64,000 bases of DNA from Methanosarcina sp. UBA289. GTDB taxonomy: Archaea; Halobacteriota; Methanosarcinia; Methanosarcinales; Methanosarcinaceae. Numbering within the stretch: position 1 is the first letter of the stretch; the number at the start of each line of letters is the position of its first letter. The translations under genes were made by a program, and so were the position numbers. The notes under the pieces were generated by a model. That model was not told the DNA's origin. It did not search any database and worked only from the letters and a program-made list of their open reading frames with translations. Location: assembly GCA_002496565.1 (NCBI GenBank), contig DAKJ01000018.1, positions 648,572 to 712,571 on the forward strand, read 5' to 3'. Of this stretch, positions 29,306 to 38,659 are shown piece after piece.

Positions 29306-29331
29306 TCAGTTCTTGTACACTAGATTCAGTT
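29292..29331 (-). repeat. Perfect 20-base tandem duplication at a stop codon
   Basis: Bases 29292-29311 and 29312-29331 are identical 20-mers (cttgtacactagattcagtt). On the minus strand the first copy encodes the last codons of the beta-helix gene. The junction creates AAC TGA, so the protein ends KLNLVYKN. Without the duplication it would end KLNLVYK at a TAA. Confidence 0.9.
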
Positions 29332-31363
29332 TTGGCACTTGACTTGTGTTTCCACAGTCAGCACTGTAGAAAGCGATATAGTTATCACTCTCATTGCGGG
29401 CTTTTATAAAGAAACCCGTATTTGCAGATTTGCCACTGACATACTCTTTCACGAGATCAGTTACATTAAGCTCATAGTATCTGTTATCTGGAAGATCATC
29501 AGCCTTCAGGGTTAGTGTAGCATATGGAGTATTGCCCTGGAGAACACCATTTTTATCATACCAATCTCCTCCGGCGTTATTCCAAGAAATATCTTTATCC
29601 TTTTTATTCCAGCTAACATAATCAGGATTCCAGGAAACAGGTCTGTAAACTTCAATAACAGTATTATTTGGGCGTGTGCTGGAAGGATAATACCAGAAAA
29701 GGGACAGAGTTGCACTGCTGATTTCAGTAGCATTGGTGTATTCGCTTACATTAAACCATATAAGATCTCTGTATCTACCAACACCACTCATTCCTCCAAC
29801 GTCGAGGAATGATTTATCTGAAAAAACATCTTCAGGAGACGCCTCGCGCATGCGGTTGTCGTACATATCTCTAGAGAGATTCACAGGGGTCCATGAAAGA
29901 GATGCATAGATCGTGTTTCCATATCTTCCAATATTAATCCTATTTCCATTGTCTTCGGGCTCGTTAGAGTAATCCGAGAAAGAACATCCAGCATCAATGC
30001 AGGGAGAGCTCACCGTATCTTGAACCCATGTTCCTCCGTTCCAACGACCTGAGACCGATTGAAGGTGATAATCATGGTTTTCCGGATTTGCAAAAAGAGG
30101 ATTTACATAGATATCAGTTTTCGAGGTACAGTTATTATAGTTACCTGCTGAGTTATTGTAAAGGCAGTTATTTTCTAGCACAAAAGAATGTGTTTCAGGC
30201 AGATAATTGACAATTCCATACCCTGTTCCACTAGGGGACTTTGTGCGCGGCTTGGTATTTACAATTATGTTGTTGCGGACGATTGTTGTGAATCCGTCAC
30301 CTTGTGGTATATAGGCTGGAGAATAATCATTGATATACATGTTAGCGATTGCAGTGTGATATATTCCGTCAAAGACATTATTTTCAATAACGGTGTCTTC
30401 AAATCCGCCTGTTATGATGCCACCTACCCAGGTAATGCTAGGATTGGTACCTGTGTCATAGAAAATATTGTGATGAATATAGACATTTTTCGCCTGGTCT
30501 CTGGTAGCAGAAGAGGTATCGTAGTTGAACATCCAGATGCCAGGACAATAAGTATTATGGATAGTATTGTTGTAAATTTCTACGTCATCCATAATACCAG
30601 CAGACTTTTCGATTTGGATACCTGGCCCGCCTGCACTCCAGTGATAGAAAGAATCGATTAAATTGTCATGGAATTTTACGTGGTTCGAGTTCCAGATTCT
30701 AAGACCACTGTTAGTCCTGCAAGTTATTGTATTATTCCAAGCCTCTACGTTCTCACACTGAATAGCAAACAACCCATCGTGCCCGAGCTTGTAAATAGTA
30801 TTGTTGTAAAACTGGATGTTGTCACTGTATTTTATCCTCAGCCCGTCTCCATGCCCGTCATGCATATACATATCGCATACGGTTACGTTCTCACAATAAA
30901 GGAAATAAATTATGTTATAGTATCCTTTACCCTTAGCGAACTCAGTATTACCGTCATGATTCACATTAACCTCAAACCCTCTTATTACAATGTTATTATT
31001 TCCGGAACTGTTCATCTGCTGGATCAGTGGTTTCATTGTAACCCAGCCTGCATTATCAACCAATTTGATCACAGCAGTCGAATCACCTTCAAGAATAGTA
31101 TCGCTGCCGATTAGAAGAGTTTCGTTAATAACATAAGTAAAAGGACCTTTGAGGTGAACAGTAGTATATTCAGAATTATCTGCCACAAACTTAAGGGCCT
31201 GATTTATCTGTACGTGATCATCTTTTCCATCGCAATTAAAATCCCCACTGCCATCTCCTGAAACGTAAACGGTTGGTGCAGGACTTCTACATGAAGCGGT
31301 AGGAACGTTTATAAGAATAAGGCAACCCACAAGAAGAAATACCCCAAATTCTCTTTTTAGCAT
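29306..31363 (-). CDS. Disaggregatase-family beta-helix protein with C-terminal repeat domain
   Basis: About 685 residues and the most complete member in the window. It has a signal peptide (GVFLLVGCLILINVPTASC), the entry block VYVSGDGSGDFNCDGKDD, and a right-handed beta-helix to about residue 400 with turns such as HHNIFYDTG and ENNVFDGIYH. The block DYHLQSVSG, SSPCIDAG, RINIGRYGNT follows, then the disaggregatase repeat domain (DNRMREASPEDVFSDKSFLD, ATLSLFWYYP, DNRYYELNVTDLVKEYVSGK, DNYIAFYSAD). Relatives from Methanosarcina disperse cell packets by cutting the matrix polysaccharide; substrate and activity here are inferred. The ATG at 31363 has AGGTGAT at ideal distance; a GTG three codons upstream overlaps that site. 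It is last of three tandem copies, each with its own upstream region. Confidence 0.82.
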   Translation of the reverse strand: MLKREFGVFLLVGCLILINVPTASCRSPAPTVYVSGDGSGDFNCDGKDDHVQINQALKFVADNSEYTTVHLKGPFTYVINETLLIGSDTILEGDSTAVIKLVDNAGWVTMKPLIQQMNSSGNNNIVIRGFEVNVNHDGNTEFAKGKGYYNIIYFLYCENVTVCDMYMHDGHGDGLRIKYSDNIQFYNNTIYKLGHDGLFAIQCENVEAWNNTITCRTNSGLRIWNSNHVKFHDNLIDSFYHWSAGGPGIQIEKSAGIMDDVEIYNNTIHNTYCPGIWMFNYDTSSATRDQAKNVYIHHNIFYDTGTNPSITWVGGIITGGFEDTVIENNVFDGIYHTAIANMYINDYSPAYIPQGDGFTTIVRNNIIVNTKPRTKSPSGTGYGIVNYLPETHSFVLENNCLYNNSAGNYNNCTSKTDIYVNPLFANPENHDYHLQSVSGRWNGGTWVQDTVSSPCIDAGCSFSDYSNEPEDNGNRINIGRYGNTIYASLSWTPVNLSRDMYDNRMREASPEDVFSDKSFLDVGGMSGVGRYRDLIWFNVSEYTNATEISSATLSLFWYYPSSTRPNNTVIEVYRPVSWNPDYVSWNKKDKDISWNNAGGDWYDKNGVLQGNTPYATLTLKADDLPDNRYYELNVTDLVKEYVSGKSANTGFFIKARNESDNYIAFYSADCGNTSQVPKLNLVYKN

Positions 31364-31372
31364 ATATATCAC

Positions 31373-31789
31373 CTAAGATAACTATAAGAGTTTTATTCAT
31401 GTGTTGGCAGAGTAAACTTAAGTAGGAAAGTCCACCCTACAAAACTTCAGATATTCTGCCAAATTAATTGACAAATTTATTGCTCTGTCCTTGAGTGTTG
31501 GAAAGATTTTTAAATAGTATCCACTCTCCGGTATTCAAGGCTATAGAAATCGCGGGAGAAGTTATTCATGGTAATTGTTATTGAATCCAATAAAGATACA
31601 ATAAATAAGAAATTCAGAACAAATCTCCCTGTTTTGCAGGCCAATTCCTCAAATTCACATAGTTCCCCCCATGAAACCTAGCGAATAAATTACTTTTTAG
31701 ACTAGAATTAATTTCTATAGTTAACATTACAAAGTACACAATAATGTTATAAAAGTATTTGTGTAATCTTTTGAAATATTTAGAGAGTT
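31373..31789 (-). promoter_or_regulatory. Duplicated upstream region of the 29306 gene, with an inverted repeat
   Basis: About 417 bases upstream of the gene are nearly identical to 34295-34715 before the next paralogue. A perfect inverted repeat, TTGGCAGA (31404-31411) and TCTGCCAA (31455-31462), lies 41-99 bases before the ATG with a 43-base loop. A TATA-like atttaaaa occurs around 31510. It may be an operator pair or a leader hairpin; the function is inferred. Confidence 0.5.
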
Positions 31790-32308
31790 TTTAAATATTA
31801 GGGAGAATAAACAAGGGGGTGATCCACCAATAATCAGTTGGTATTTTCCGGAGTATTCACACATTAGCATTCTGCTCTCATTTTTTGCTTTATGTGCACT
31901 CAATTTTCCTGTACACAGGTAAGCTTAGAAAACAGATGTAACTAAGCAAAAATATCAACCAGATACTAATGCACCACCTTCATAGCTAGACACTTTTAAA
32001 AATAGTTTTATAAATTATAAAAAGTCAAGAGCTATATATTAAGAGTTTATAAAGATAGAAAATTAACTAGGGAAAAATGCACGGAAAATAGAAAAGGAGT
32101 AGGAAAGTTAGGCGTAAACCTCTGCGCAGTAATTATAATGAAAATACTGTCAGATTATATTGCTCTAGTACCTTCCTTGAAACTCCACTCCAGCCACATT
32201 TTTAAGATATTCCGACATATTTCTCCCCAATAATCTTGTTTTTATCTAAAACTAAATTTACCATAAGCTGCGAGTTTTTTGGGATTATTAGAACCTACTG
32301 AGCATCGA
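31790..32308. other. Intergenic, about 520 bases, with an unused strong ribosome site
   Basis: AT-rich. At 31815-31825 there is GGGGGTGATCC, a near-perfect match to the 16S rRNA 3' end. It is followed by a 30-codon open frame from 31830 (SWYFPEYSHISILLSFFAL) that begins with ATA rather than ATG. This may be a small or decayed gene; evidence is weak. The rest is featureless. Confidence 0.3.
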
Positions 32309-34285
32309 TTATTTCTCCAATTCGAGAGATAAATTATTCGAACAAAGATCTTGAGGAGAAACGTCGTAAAGGTAGCTGTCATACACGTTAGAAAGGTTCA
32401 ACGAAGCTTCTTCAACCACATTTATTATTGCAACTTCAGAATCATTGGCCATCCCATCACTTGCCTCAAAAGATATTGTGTAAAGCCCTTCCTGTCCATC
32501 TGAAGGCGTCCAGTTAAAAACCCCGATCTCGTCAAAATTTGCGCCTTCAGGGAGCTCAGATGCTGAAAATGTAAGGTTGCCTCCGTTCACATCAGAAGCT
32601 TTCACTGTAAAGTTCAAATTTTCTCCAATCTTAACTGTAGCTTCAGGAATAGGTTCAATCACAAGATCCTGTTCAAAGTCAACAGAAAGATTTTCGGAAT
32701 GTGTGAAATTATCTTCGTTCGCATCAAAAACTTCCTCAGTAAAGTTAATATTTTCACAAGTATCATTCGTAGCTCCTGTGATCGAGTACATTAATGAAGA
32801 CTGTACAGTTTTTACTCGTGAAGGCGATGACAGTGAAGCATAGATTGTATTTCCGTATCTCCCTATGTTGATCCTATTCCCATTATCCTCAGGTTCCTTA
32901 GAATAGTCAGAAGATAGATAACCGGCATCAATACAGGGAGAATTCACCTTGTCCTTTACCCATTTTTTTCCATTCCAGTGACCTGCAACTGACTGGAGAT
33001 GGTAATCATGGTTTTTCTGGTTTACAAATAGCGGGTTTAAGTAGATGTCAGTTTTAGAGGTGCAGCCTTTATAATTACCTGCTGCATTGTTATAGAGGCA
33101 GTTATTTTCCAGCAAAAAGTTATGGTTCTTGGTGAGGTAACTGATCACCCCATATCCTGTCCCACTCGGGGACTTTGTACGTTTCTGAGTGTTTACAATT
33201 ATGTTGTTACGGATAATTGTTGTATATTTGGACGAGTGACGTGGGGAATAAACTTCTGGATACATGTGAATAACAGCAGCATGGTATACACCATCAAAAA
33301 CATTATTTTCAATTAGAGTATCATGGAATCCGCTCGCTACAATACCTCCAACCCAGGTAATGCTAGGATTAGTGCCTGTGCCGTAGAAGACATTATGGTG
33401 GATGTGGACGTTTTTTCCCTTATCCTTGGTAGAAGAGGTATCATAGTTGAAAATCCAAATGCCAGGTCCATAGGTGTTAGATATAGCATTATTGTAGATT
33501 TCTATGTCATCCATAATACCAGCAGACTTTTCGACCTGAATACCTGGCCCGCCTGCACTCCAGTGATAGAAAGAATCGATTACATTATCATGGAATTTTA
33601 CATGGTTTGAGTTCCAGATTCTAAGCCCACTGTTAGTCCTGCAGGTTATTTTGTTATTCCAGGCCTCTACGTTCTCACACTGAATTGCAAACAACCCATC
33701 GTGACCAAGCTTGTATATCTTGTTGTTATAAAATTGAATATTTTTGCCTGATTTTATCCTCAGTCCATCTCCGAGCCCATCGTGCATATACATATTGTAT
33801 ACTTTTATGTTATTACAGTTAGTAAAATAAATTACATTATAGTACCCTTTGCCCTTAGAAATTTTGGGATTACCATCATGGTTTCCGTTAACCTCAAACC
33901 CTCTTATTACAATGTTATTATTTCCGGATTTGCTCATCTGCTGGATCATAGGTTTCATTGTGACCCAGCCTGCGTTATTAGCCAGTTTGATCACAGCATT
34001 TGAATCACCTTCAAGAATAGTATTGCTGCCGATTAGAAGGGTATCATCAATAACATAAGTAAAAGGACCTTTGAGGTGGACAGTAGTATATTTGGAGTTA
34101 CTTGCCACAAATTTAAGGGCCTGATTTATCTGTACGTGATCATCTTTTCCATCGCAATTAAAATCCCCAGTACCATCTCCTGAAACGTAAACGGTTGGTG
34201 CAGGACTTCTACATGAAGCGGTAGGAGCGCTTATAAGAATAAGGCAACCCACAAGAAGAAATACCCCAAATTCTCTTTTTAGCAT
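32309..34285 (-). CDS. Disaggregatase-like beta-helix protein with a C-terminal Ig/cadherin-like domain
   Basis: About 658 residues. The signal peptide and beta-helix part (to about residue 490) are nearly the same as in the genes at 29306 and 35042, including SSPCIDAG and RINIGRYGNT. The C-terminal repeat domain is replaced by an acidic linker and one putative-Ig/cadherin-like domain of about 90 residues (VKIGENLNFTVKASDVNGGN, LPEGANFDEIGVFNWTPSDG, YTISFEASDG). Such domains usually bind carbohydrate or act as spacers on surface proteins. The end SNNLSLELEK shows no membrane anchor. ATG at 34285 follows AGGTGAT. Middle of the tandem array, with its own duplicated upstream region. Module exchange after the RYGNT block is the likely origin. 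Confidence 0.8.
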   Translation of the reverse strand: MLKREFGVFLLVGCLILISAPTASCRSPAPTVYVSGDGTGDFNCDGKDDHVQINQALKFVASNSKYTTVHLKGPFTYVIDDTLLIGSNTILEGDSNAVIKLANNAGWVTMKPMIQQMSKSGNNNIVIRGFEVNGNHDGNPKISKGKGYYNVIYFTNCNNIKVYNMYMHDGLGDGLRIKSGKNIQFYNNKIYKLGHDGLFAIQCENVEAWNNKITCRTNSGLRIWNSNHVKFHDNVIDSFYHWSAGGPGIQVEKSAGIMDDIEIYNNAISNTYGPGIWIFNYDTSSTKDKGKNVHIHHNVFYGTGTNPSITWVGGIVASGFHDTLIENNVFDGVYHAAVIHMYPEVYSPRHSSKYTTIIRNNIIVNTQKRTKSPSGTGYGVISYLTKNHNFLLENNCLYNNAAGNYKGCTSKTDIYLNPLFVNQKNHDYHLQSVAGHWNGKKWVKDKVNSPCIDAGYLSSDYSKEPEDNGNRINIGRYGNTIYASLSSPSRVKTVQSSLMYSITGATNDTCENINFTEEVFDANEDNFTHSENLSVDFEQDLVIEPIPEATVKIGENLNFTVKASDVNGGNLTFSASELPEGANFDEIGVFNWTPSDGQEGLYTISFEASDGMANDSEVAIINVVEEASLNLSNVYDSYLYDVSPQDLCSNNLSLELEK

Positions 34286-34294
34286 ATATATCAC

Positions 34295-34715
34295 CTAAGA
34301 TAACTATAAGAGTTTTATTCACATGTTGGCAGAGTAAACTTAGGTAGGAAAGTCTCCTCCCCTTACAAAACTTCAGATATTCTGCCAAAGTATTTGACAA
34401 ATTTATTACTCTATCCTTGAATGTTGGAAAGATTTTTTAAATAGTATCCACTCTCCGGCATTCAAGGCTATAGAAATCGCGGGAGAAGTTATCCATGGTA
34501 ATTGTTATTGAATTCAATAAAATACAATAAATAAGAAATTCAGAATAAATCTCCCTGTTTTGTAGGCCAATTCCTCAAATTCACATAGTTCCCCCCATGA
34601 AACCTAGCGAATAAATTACTTTTTAGCCTAGAATTAATTTCTATAGTCAAGATTGTAAATTATATAATGGTGTTATAAAAGTATTTGTGCAGCCTTTTGA
34701 AATATTTAGAGAGTT
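34295..34715 (-). promoter_or_regulatory. Duplicated upstream region of the 32309 gene, with the same inverted repeat
   Basis: Nearly identical over about 420 bases to 31373-31789. The inverted repeat is kept: TTGGCAGA at 34326-34333 and TCTGCCAA at 34381-34388. The loop here is 47 bases instead of 43, because of small indels between the arms. Both arms are intact while the loop length changed, which suggests that the arms matter. Confidence 0.5.
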
Positions 34716-34917
34716 ATGAGAATTGTAAGAAGAAATAATGAAAATTTTGGATAAATTCTCAAGTTAGAATCGTCTTATTAAAAATTTATGAATAAGTGTT
34801 ACCGCAGATAAACTAAAACCTAATTCATAAAAGTATTTGACATTATTTTGTTGAAAAATTAATTTCTGTTTTCTGTGCCAGAAGAATAAACTTACTAATT
34901 AAAAAATAGATCCATAT

Positions 34918-34941
34918 AGGCTGCCTCAAATGAGGCAGCCT
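34918..34941 (-). terminator. Perfect hairpin downstream of the 35042 gene
   Basis: Ten-base arms (aggctgcctc/gaggcagcct) around a four-base loop, about 100 bases past the stop of the minus-strand gene. On that strand a T6 run follows within 20 bases. This is a good intrinsic-terminator shape. Confidence 0.55.
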
Positions 34942-34959
34942 GTATCAATATCGTTTTCG

Positions 34960-35029
34960 GTTACTTATATCGATCGCTGTTAACTTACTAGAGCAACCTC
35001 AGGTTCTCTGGGATCGCGATATAAGTAAC
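34960..35029. repeat. Inverted repeat, 13-base arms
   Basis: gttacttatatcg (34960-34972) is repeated inverted at 35017-35029, with a 44-base loop. It sits between the stop of the 35042 gene and the hairpin at 34918. It could be a large 3' stem-loop or the end of a small mobile repeat; no flanking target duplication was seen. Confidence 0.5.
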
Positions 35030-35041
35030 AAGATCTACGCA

Positions 35042-36520
35042 TTAATGCTTTGATTTTGATGCATAAATTGTATTCCCATATCTTCCTATGTTGATCCTGT
35101 TACCATTATCTTCAGGTTCTTTGGAATAGTCAGAAGACGGATAACCGGCATCAATACAAGGAGAACTCACTTTGTATTTAACCCAAGTTTTCCCATTCCA
35201 AGTTCCTCCTCTTGATTGAAGGTGATAATCATGGTTTTTCTGGTTTACAAATAGTGGGTTTACATGGATATCAGTGTTTGAGGTACAGCTCTTATAATTG
35301 CCTACTACGTTGTTATAAAGGCAATTATACGAAATCGAAAAGGAATGTGTTTCAGGCAGATAATTGACGATTCCATACCCTGTTCCACTAGGGGACTTTG
35401 TACGCTTCTGGGTATCCACAATTATATTGTTACGGACAATTGTTGTGAATCCGTCACCTTGTGGTACATAGGCTGGAGAATAAGTATTGATATACATGTT
35501 AGCGATTGCAGTGTGATATATTCCGTCAAAGATATTGTTTTCGATAACGGTGTCTTCAAATCCGCCTGTTATGATGCCACCTACCCAGGTAATGCTAGGA
35601 TTGGTGCCTGTGTTATAGAAAATATTATGATGAATATGGATGTTTTTTTCCTTGTCTTTGGTAGCAGAAGAGGTATCGTAGTTGAACATCCAGATACCAG
35701 GTCCATAAGTGTTATGGATAACATTGTTATAGATCTCTACGTCATCCATAATACCTGCAGATTTTTCGACCTGAATACCTGGCCCACCTGCACTCCAGTG
35801 ATAAAAAGAATCAATTAAATTGTCATGGAATTTTACATGGTTTGAGTTCCAGATTCTAAGGGCGCTGTTAGTCCTGCAGGTTATTGTATTATTCCAAGCC
35901 TCTACGTTCTCACACTGAATAGCAAACAACCCATCGTGCCCGAGCTTGTAAATAGTATTGTCATAAAACTTGATATTCTCGCCATATTTTATCCTCAACC
36001 CATCTCCGAGCCCGTCATGCATATACATATCGCATACAGTTACACTCTTGCAGTTAGTAAAATAAATTATATTATAGTATCCTTTACCCTTAGCAACACT
36101 GGGATTACCATCATGGTTTCCGTTAACCTCAAACCCTCTTATTACAATGTTATTATTTCCGGAACTGCTCATCTGCTGGATCATAGGTTTCATTGTAACC
36201 CAACCTGCGTTATTAGCCAGTTTGAGAACAGCATTTGAATCCCCTTCAAGAATAGTATTGCTGCCGATTAGAAGGGTATCATCAATAACATAAGTAAAAG
36301 GACCTTTGAGGTGGACAGTAGTATATTTAGAGTTACCTGCCACAAACTTAAGAGCCTGATTTATCTGTACGTGATCATCTTTTCCATCGCAATTAAAATC
36401 CCCACTACCATCTCCTGAAACGTAAACGGTTGGTGCAGGACTTTGGCACAAAGCGACTGGAACACTTGCAAGGATAAGGCAACTTACCAATAAAAGAATT
36501 ACTAATTCTTGTTTTAGCAT
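35042..36520 (-). CDS. Disaggregatase-like beta-helix protein, single-domain form
   Basis: About 492 residues. It has a signal peptide (LVILLLVSCLILASVPVALC), the entry block VYVSGDGSGDFNCDGKDD and the beta-helix. It ends directly after SSPCIDAG, RINIGRYGNT with the short tail IYASKSKH. It therefore lacks both the repeat domain of the 29306 protein and the Ig-like domain of the 32309 protein; the helix itself appears complete. It is likely secreted and free. The ATG at 36520 aligns with the starts of its two paralogues; two ATGs three and two codons earlier have no ribosome site, and the site here (GATGAT) is weaker than the AGGTGAT of the others. It is first of the three tandem copies. Confidence 0.78.
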   Translation of the reverse strand: MLKQELVILLLVSCLILASVPVALCQSPAPTVYVSGDGSGDFNCDGKDDHVQINQALKFVAGNSKYTTVHLKGPFTYVIDDTLLIGSNTILEGDSNAVLKLANNAGWVTMKPMIQQMSSSGNNNIVIRGFEVNGNHDGNPSVAKGKGYYNIIYFTNCKSVTVCDMYMHDGLGDGLRIKYGENIKFYDNTIYKLGHDGLFAIQCENVEAWNNTITCRTNSALRIWNSNHVKFHDNLIDSFYHWSAGGPGIQVEKSAGIMDDVEIYNNVIHNTYGPGIWMFNYDTSSATKDKEKNIHIHHNIFYNTGTNPSITWVGGIITGGFEDTVIENNIFDGIYHTAIANMYINTYSPAYVPQGDGFTTIVRNNIIVDTQKRTKSPSGTGYGIVNYLPETHSFSISYNCLYNNVVGNYKSCTSNTDIHVNPLFVNQKNHDYHLQSRGGTWNGKTWVKYKVSSPCIDAGYPSSDYSKEPEDNGNRINIGRYGNTIYASKSKH

Positions 36521-36689
36521 CGACATCATCTGAGGTCGATAATAACAACTCTCATTAGTATCTTTGTTAGATAGATGTTTTTTTAGTGACGTGTCAATAT
36601 CTCCGCAAAATTTATAGACTTTTATTAGTTTTTCAGATGAATTGGATAAGATTTTGCAGATTGTATCTACTCCTCCAATCTCCAGAGTT

Positions 36690-37140
36690 ACATCGTGAAC
36701 ATAAAGAATAAAGCTATAGAGACGCTTACAAGAACATAAGCAACCTATTAAATAGAAAAACTCCTAATTTCTCGTTTTAACCTCGATATTATCTGGGGGC
36801 ATCAAAATAAAATTCATCAATGTTTTTGATAAACAGATGCTTTTCTTATAGTGACGTATCAATATATCCATAATATTTATAAATATTTGCTAAATATCTA
36901 TAAATGGTACTAATTTTTAGTCTATTAGACAAGATATGGTAAGCGATACCTACTCTCCGACTTTTAAGACTATAAAAGTGTTCCAGAGTGATTATTCACA
37001 GTGAAAACTGTTGAATTCAACTAAAATAGTAAATTCAGAATAAGTTCGCCTTTTTCTAGGTCATTTTTTTCAATTTGCATGAATTACGTCGTGAACATAA
37101 AGAACAAACTTATTTTTATTTCTTATTTAAATTTGTGTAG
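36690..37140 (-). pseudogene. Relic of a fourth disaggregatase-like gene: signal-peptide end and upstream region
   Basis: On the minus strand, about 36786 down to 36700 reads like the start of the neighbouring genes. The ATG is AGG, then LKRE in frame. Stops and a frameshift lie where the signal helix should be, then LVSVSIAL. Upstream of it, 36950-37140 resembles the upstream region of the 29306 and 32309 genes (similar tactctccg, tattcaca and ttgaattcaa stretches). All of the beta-helix is gone. A segment with gtgacgt-tcaatat occurs both at about 36578 and 36862, suggesting a local duplication. Confidence 0.6.
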
Positions 37141-37474
37141 TTAACATTGTGATAAAACAGCATCATACAAAAGCGTTCAACTAAAACAATAATGAATAAT
37201 AGATCTGTGCTCAAATACAACTTCTCTGAGCTCACAAATTGATTAATAAAAAACAGATTATTCTCTGCTCTTTACAGATAGAAAATGTGGAAAACTTGCC
37301 AGGTTCTGATATAGCAGGCTGTTAGAGATTAAACGGATTGAAAAAAGTAAGAGTAGAGTTAGTAGCTATTCAAGCAGGGAAATGCCGTAAGTTACAAGGC
37401 TACCTCCTATCTACGTCTAGAATGCAATTATAAAATAAAGCTGCTTATTCCTCTATGAGTTACAGAGAACTTAA
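37141..37474. other. Intergenic, about 330 bases
   Basis: AT-rich spacer between the relic and the GT4 gene. No gene or strong repeat was recognised. Confidence 0.35.
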
Positions 37475-38659
37475 TTAGATGATATCTTTGCACATGTCGA
37501 GAATCCTTCTTGCAACTCCATCCCAACTATGATTCTCAACTACGTATCTGCGCCCTTTCTTTCCCATAGCAGCCCGAGTTTCTTCATCGGAAAGTAATCT
37601 TACTACAGCATCCGCAAGTTCCTCAGGACTTTCGGGAGTTACTGAGATTCCGCCTCCAGAAGACTCGATTAACTCTTCAACTCCAGAAATACTACTTGCC
37701 ACAATCGGCTTCCCACAGGCCAGATATTCATATGTTTTCAAGGCTGAAAGGCCTATTTTCGAGTTTCTATCCTTGATGAAAGGAGCAACGCAGACATCAG
37801 CCGCATTAATGTAGAGAGGAACCCGTTCATATGGGATTCTTCCAGTGAAAGTAAATTTATTCAAAAGCCCTAAACTGGAAGTTATTTCCAGCAGCTTATC
37901 TTTCATAACTCCATCCCCGACGACAAGGAAATGAGTATCAGGACATTTTTTCAGGATTAAAGGAGCAGCATGAATTAGAAACTCAACTCCCTGCCAGCCA
38001 GCAAGGTGCCCGACAAAGCATACGTACTTTTTTGAGTTTTCGAGCTGCAGTTCTGTTTTTGTCTGTCCTGGGTCAAGAGGCTTGAATACATCGGTATTTG
38101 CCCCATTGTTGATTACACAGATTTTATTCTCAGGAATAGAGTATAATCTCACTAGTTCATCCCTTAACTTATCCGTGACAGAAACAATTCTGTCACAATG
38201 CTTGTAGTTGAATTTCTCTGAGCGGAGTGCCAGAGAAGAGAAAACTCTATATGCAAAAGACTGTGAATTTGGATTGACCTTTAACTCATCCAGAACTATC
38301 CCATTAACTTCTACTATTGAAGGAATTTTTAAAATTTTACACAGCAATATGGGAAAGAACGGGAAAGAATTCTGGCGAAGATAAAGCACGTCAGGCCTGT
38401 TTTTTATACATGAATAAAGAAGGTAAAAGGAAAGCATAAATTCGTAAGATGGCTGTACAAGATATTTATTGTCTATTACAGGTACATATTTTATCCCGGG
38501 AATTGCACGATCTACGCTCTTCTGTCCGGGTGCAAACATAACTATATTAGTATATTTTTTCAAATTTCTTAGAAGCTCAAGAATGTGGATATTCGAACCC
38601 GATTTAGTATTGAAGGAGCCGTAATAGACTAGGAAAATATTATTTACTTTTTTAAACAT
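37475..38659 (-). CDS. Family 4 (GT-B) glycosyltransferase
   Basis: 394 residues of GT-B fold. The N-terminal half has VYYGSFNTKSGSNIHILELL, DVLYLRQNSFPFFPILL and VEVNGIVLDE. The C-terminal donor half has VCFVGHLAGWQGVEFLIHAA, FLVVGDGVMKDKL, FTGRIPYERVPLYINAADV and SALKTYEYLACGKPIVASSI. It is a paralogue of the gene at 18169 over the whole length, so the two probably add similar sugars in two assembly lines. The protein is soluble or peripheral on the cytoplasmic face. The ATG at 38659 has GGAT about nine bases upstream. It is divergent to the GT4 at 38864, with 204 bases between the starts, so the two promoters share that spacer. Confidence 0.88.
   Translation of the reverse strand: MFKKVNNIFLVYYGSFNTKSGSNIHILELLRNLKKYTNIVMFAPGQKSVDRAIPGIKYVPVIDNKYLVQPSYEFMLSFYLLYSCIKNRPDVLYLRQNSFPFFPILLCKILKIPSIVEVNGIVLDELKVNPNSQSFAYRVFSSLALRSEKFNYKHCDRIVSVTDKLRDELVRLYSIPENKICVINNGANTDVFKPLDPGQTKTELQLENSKKYVCFVGHLAGWQGVEFLIHAAPLILKKCPDTHFLVVGDGVMKDKLLEITSSLGLLNKFTFTGRIPYERVPLYINAADVCVAPFIKDRNSKIGLSALKTYEYLACGKPIVASSISGVEELIESSGGGISVTPESPEELADAVVRLLSDEETRAAMGKKGRRYVVENHSWDGVARRILDMCKDII

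Noticed and set aside
30188..31114. Long plus-strand open frames opposite the beta-helix genes (also 33122-34058 and 35345-36238)
   Set aside because: They recur only because the paralogous beta-helix genes are alike. They have no ribosome sites or family likeness, and the minus-strand proteins are clearly real.
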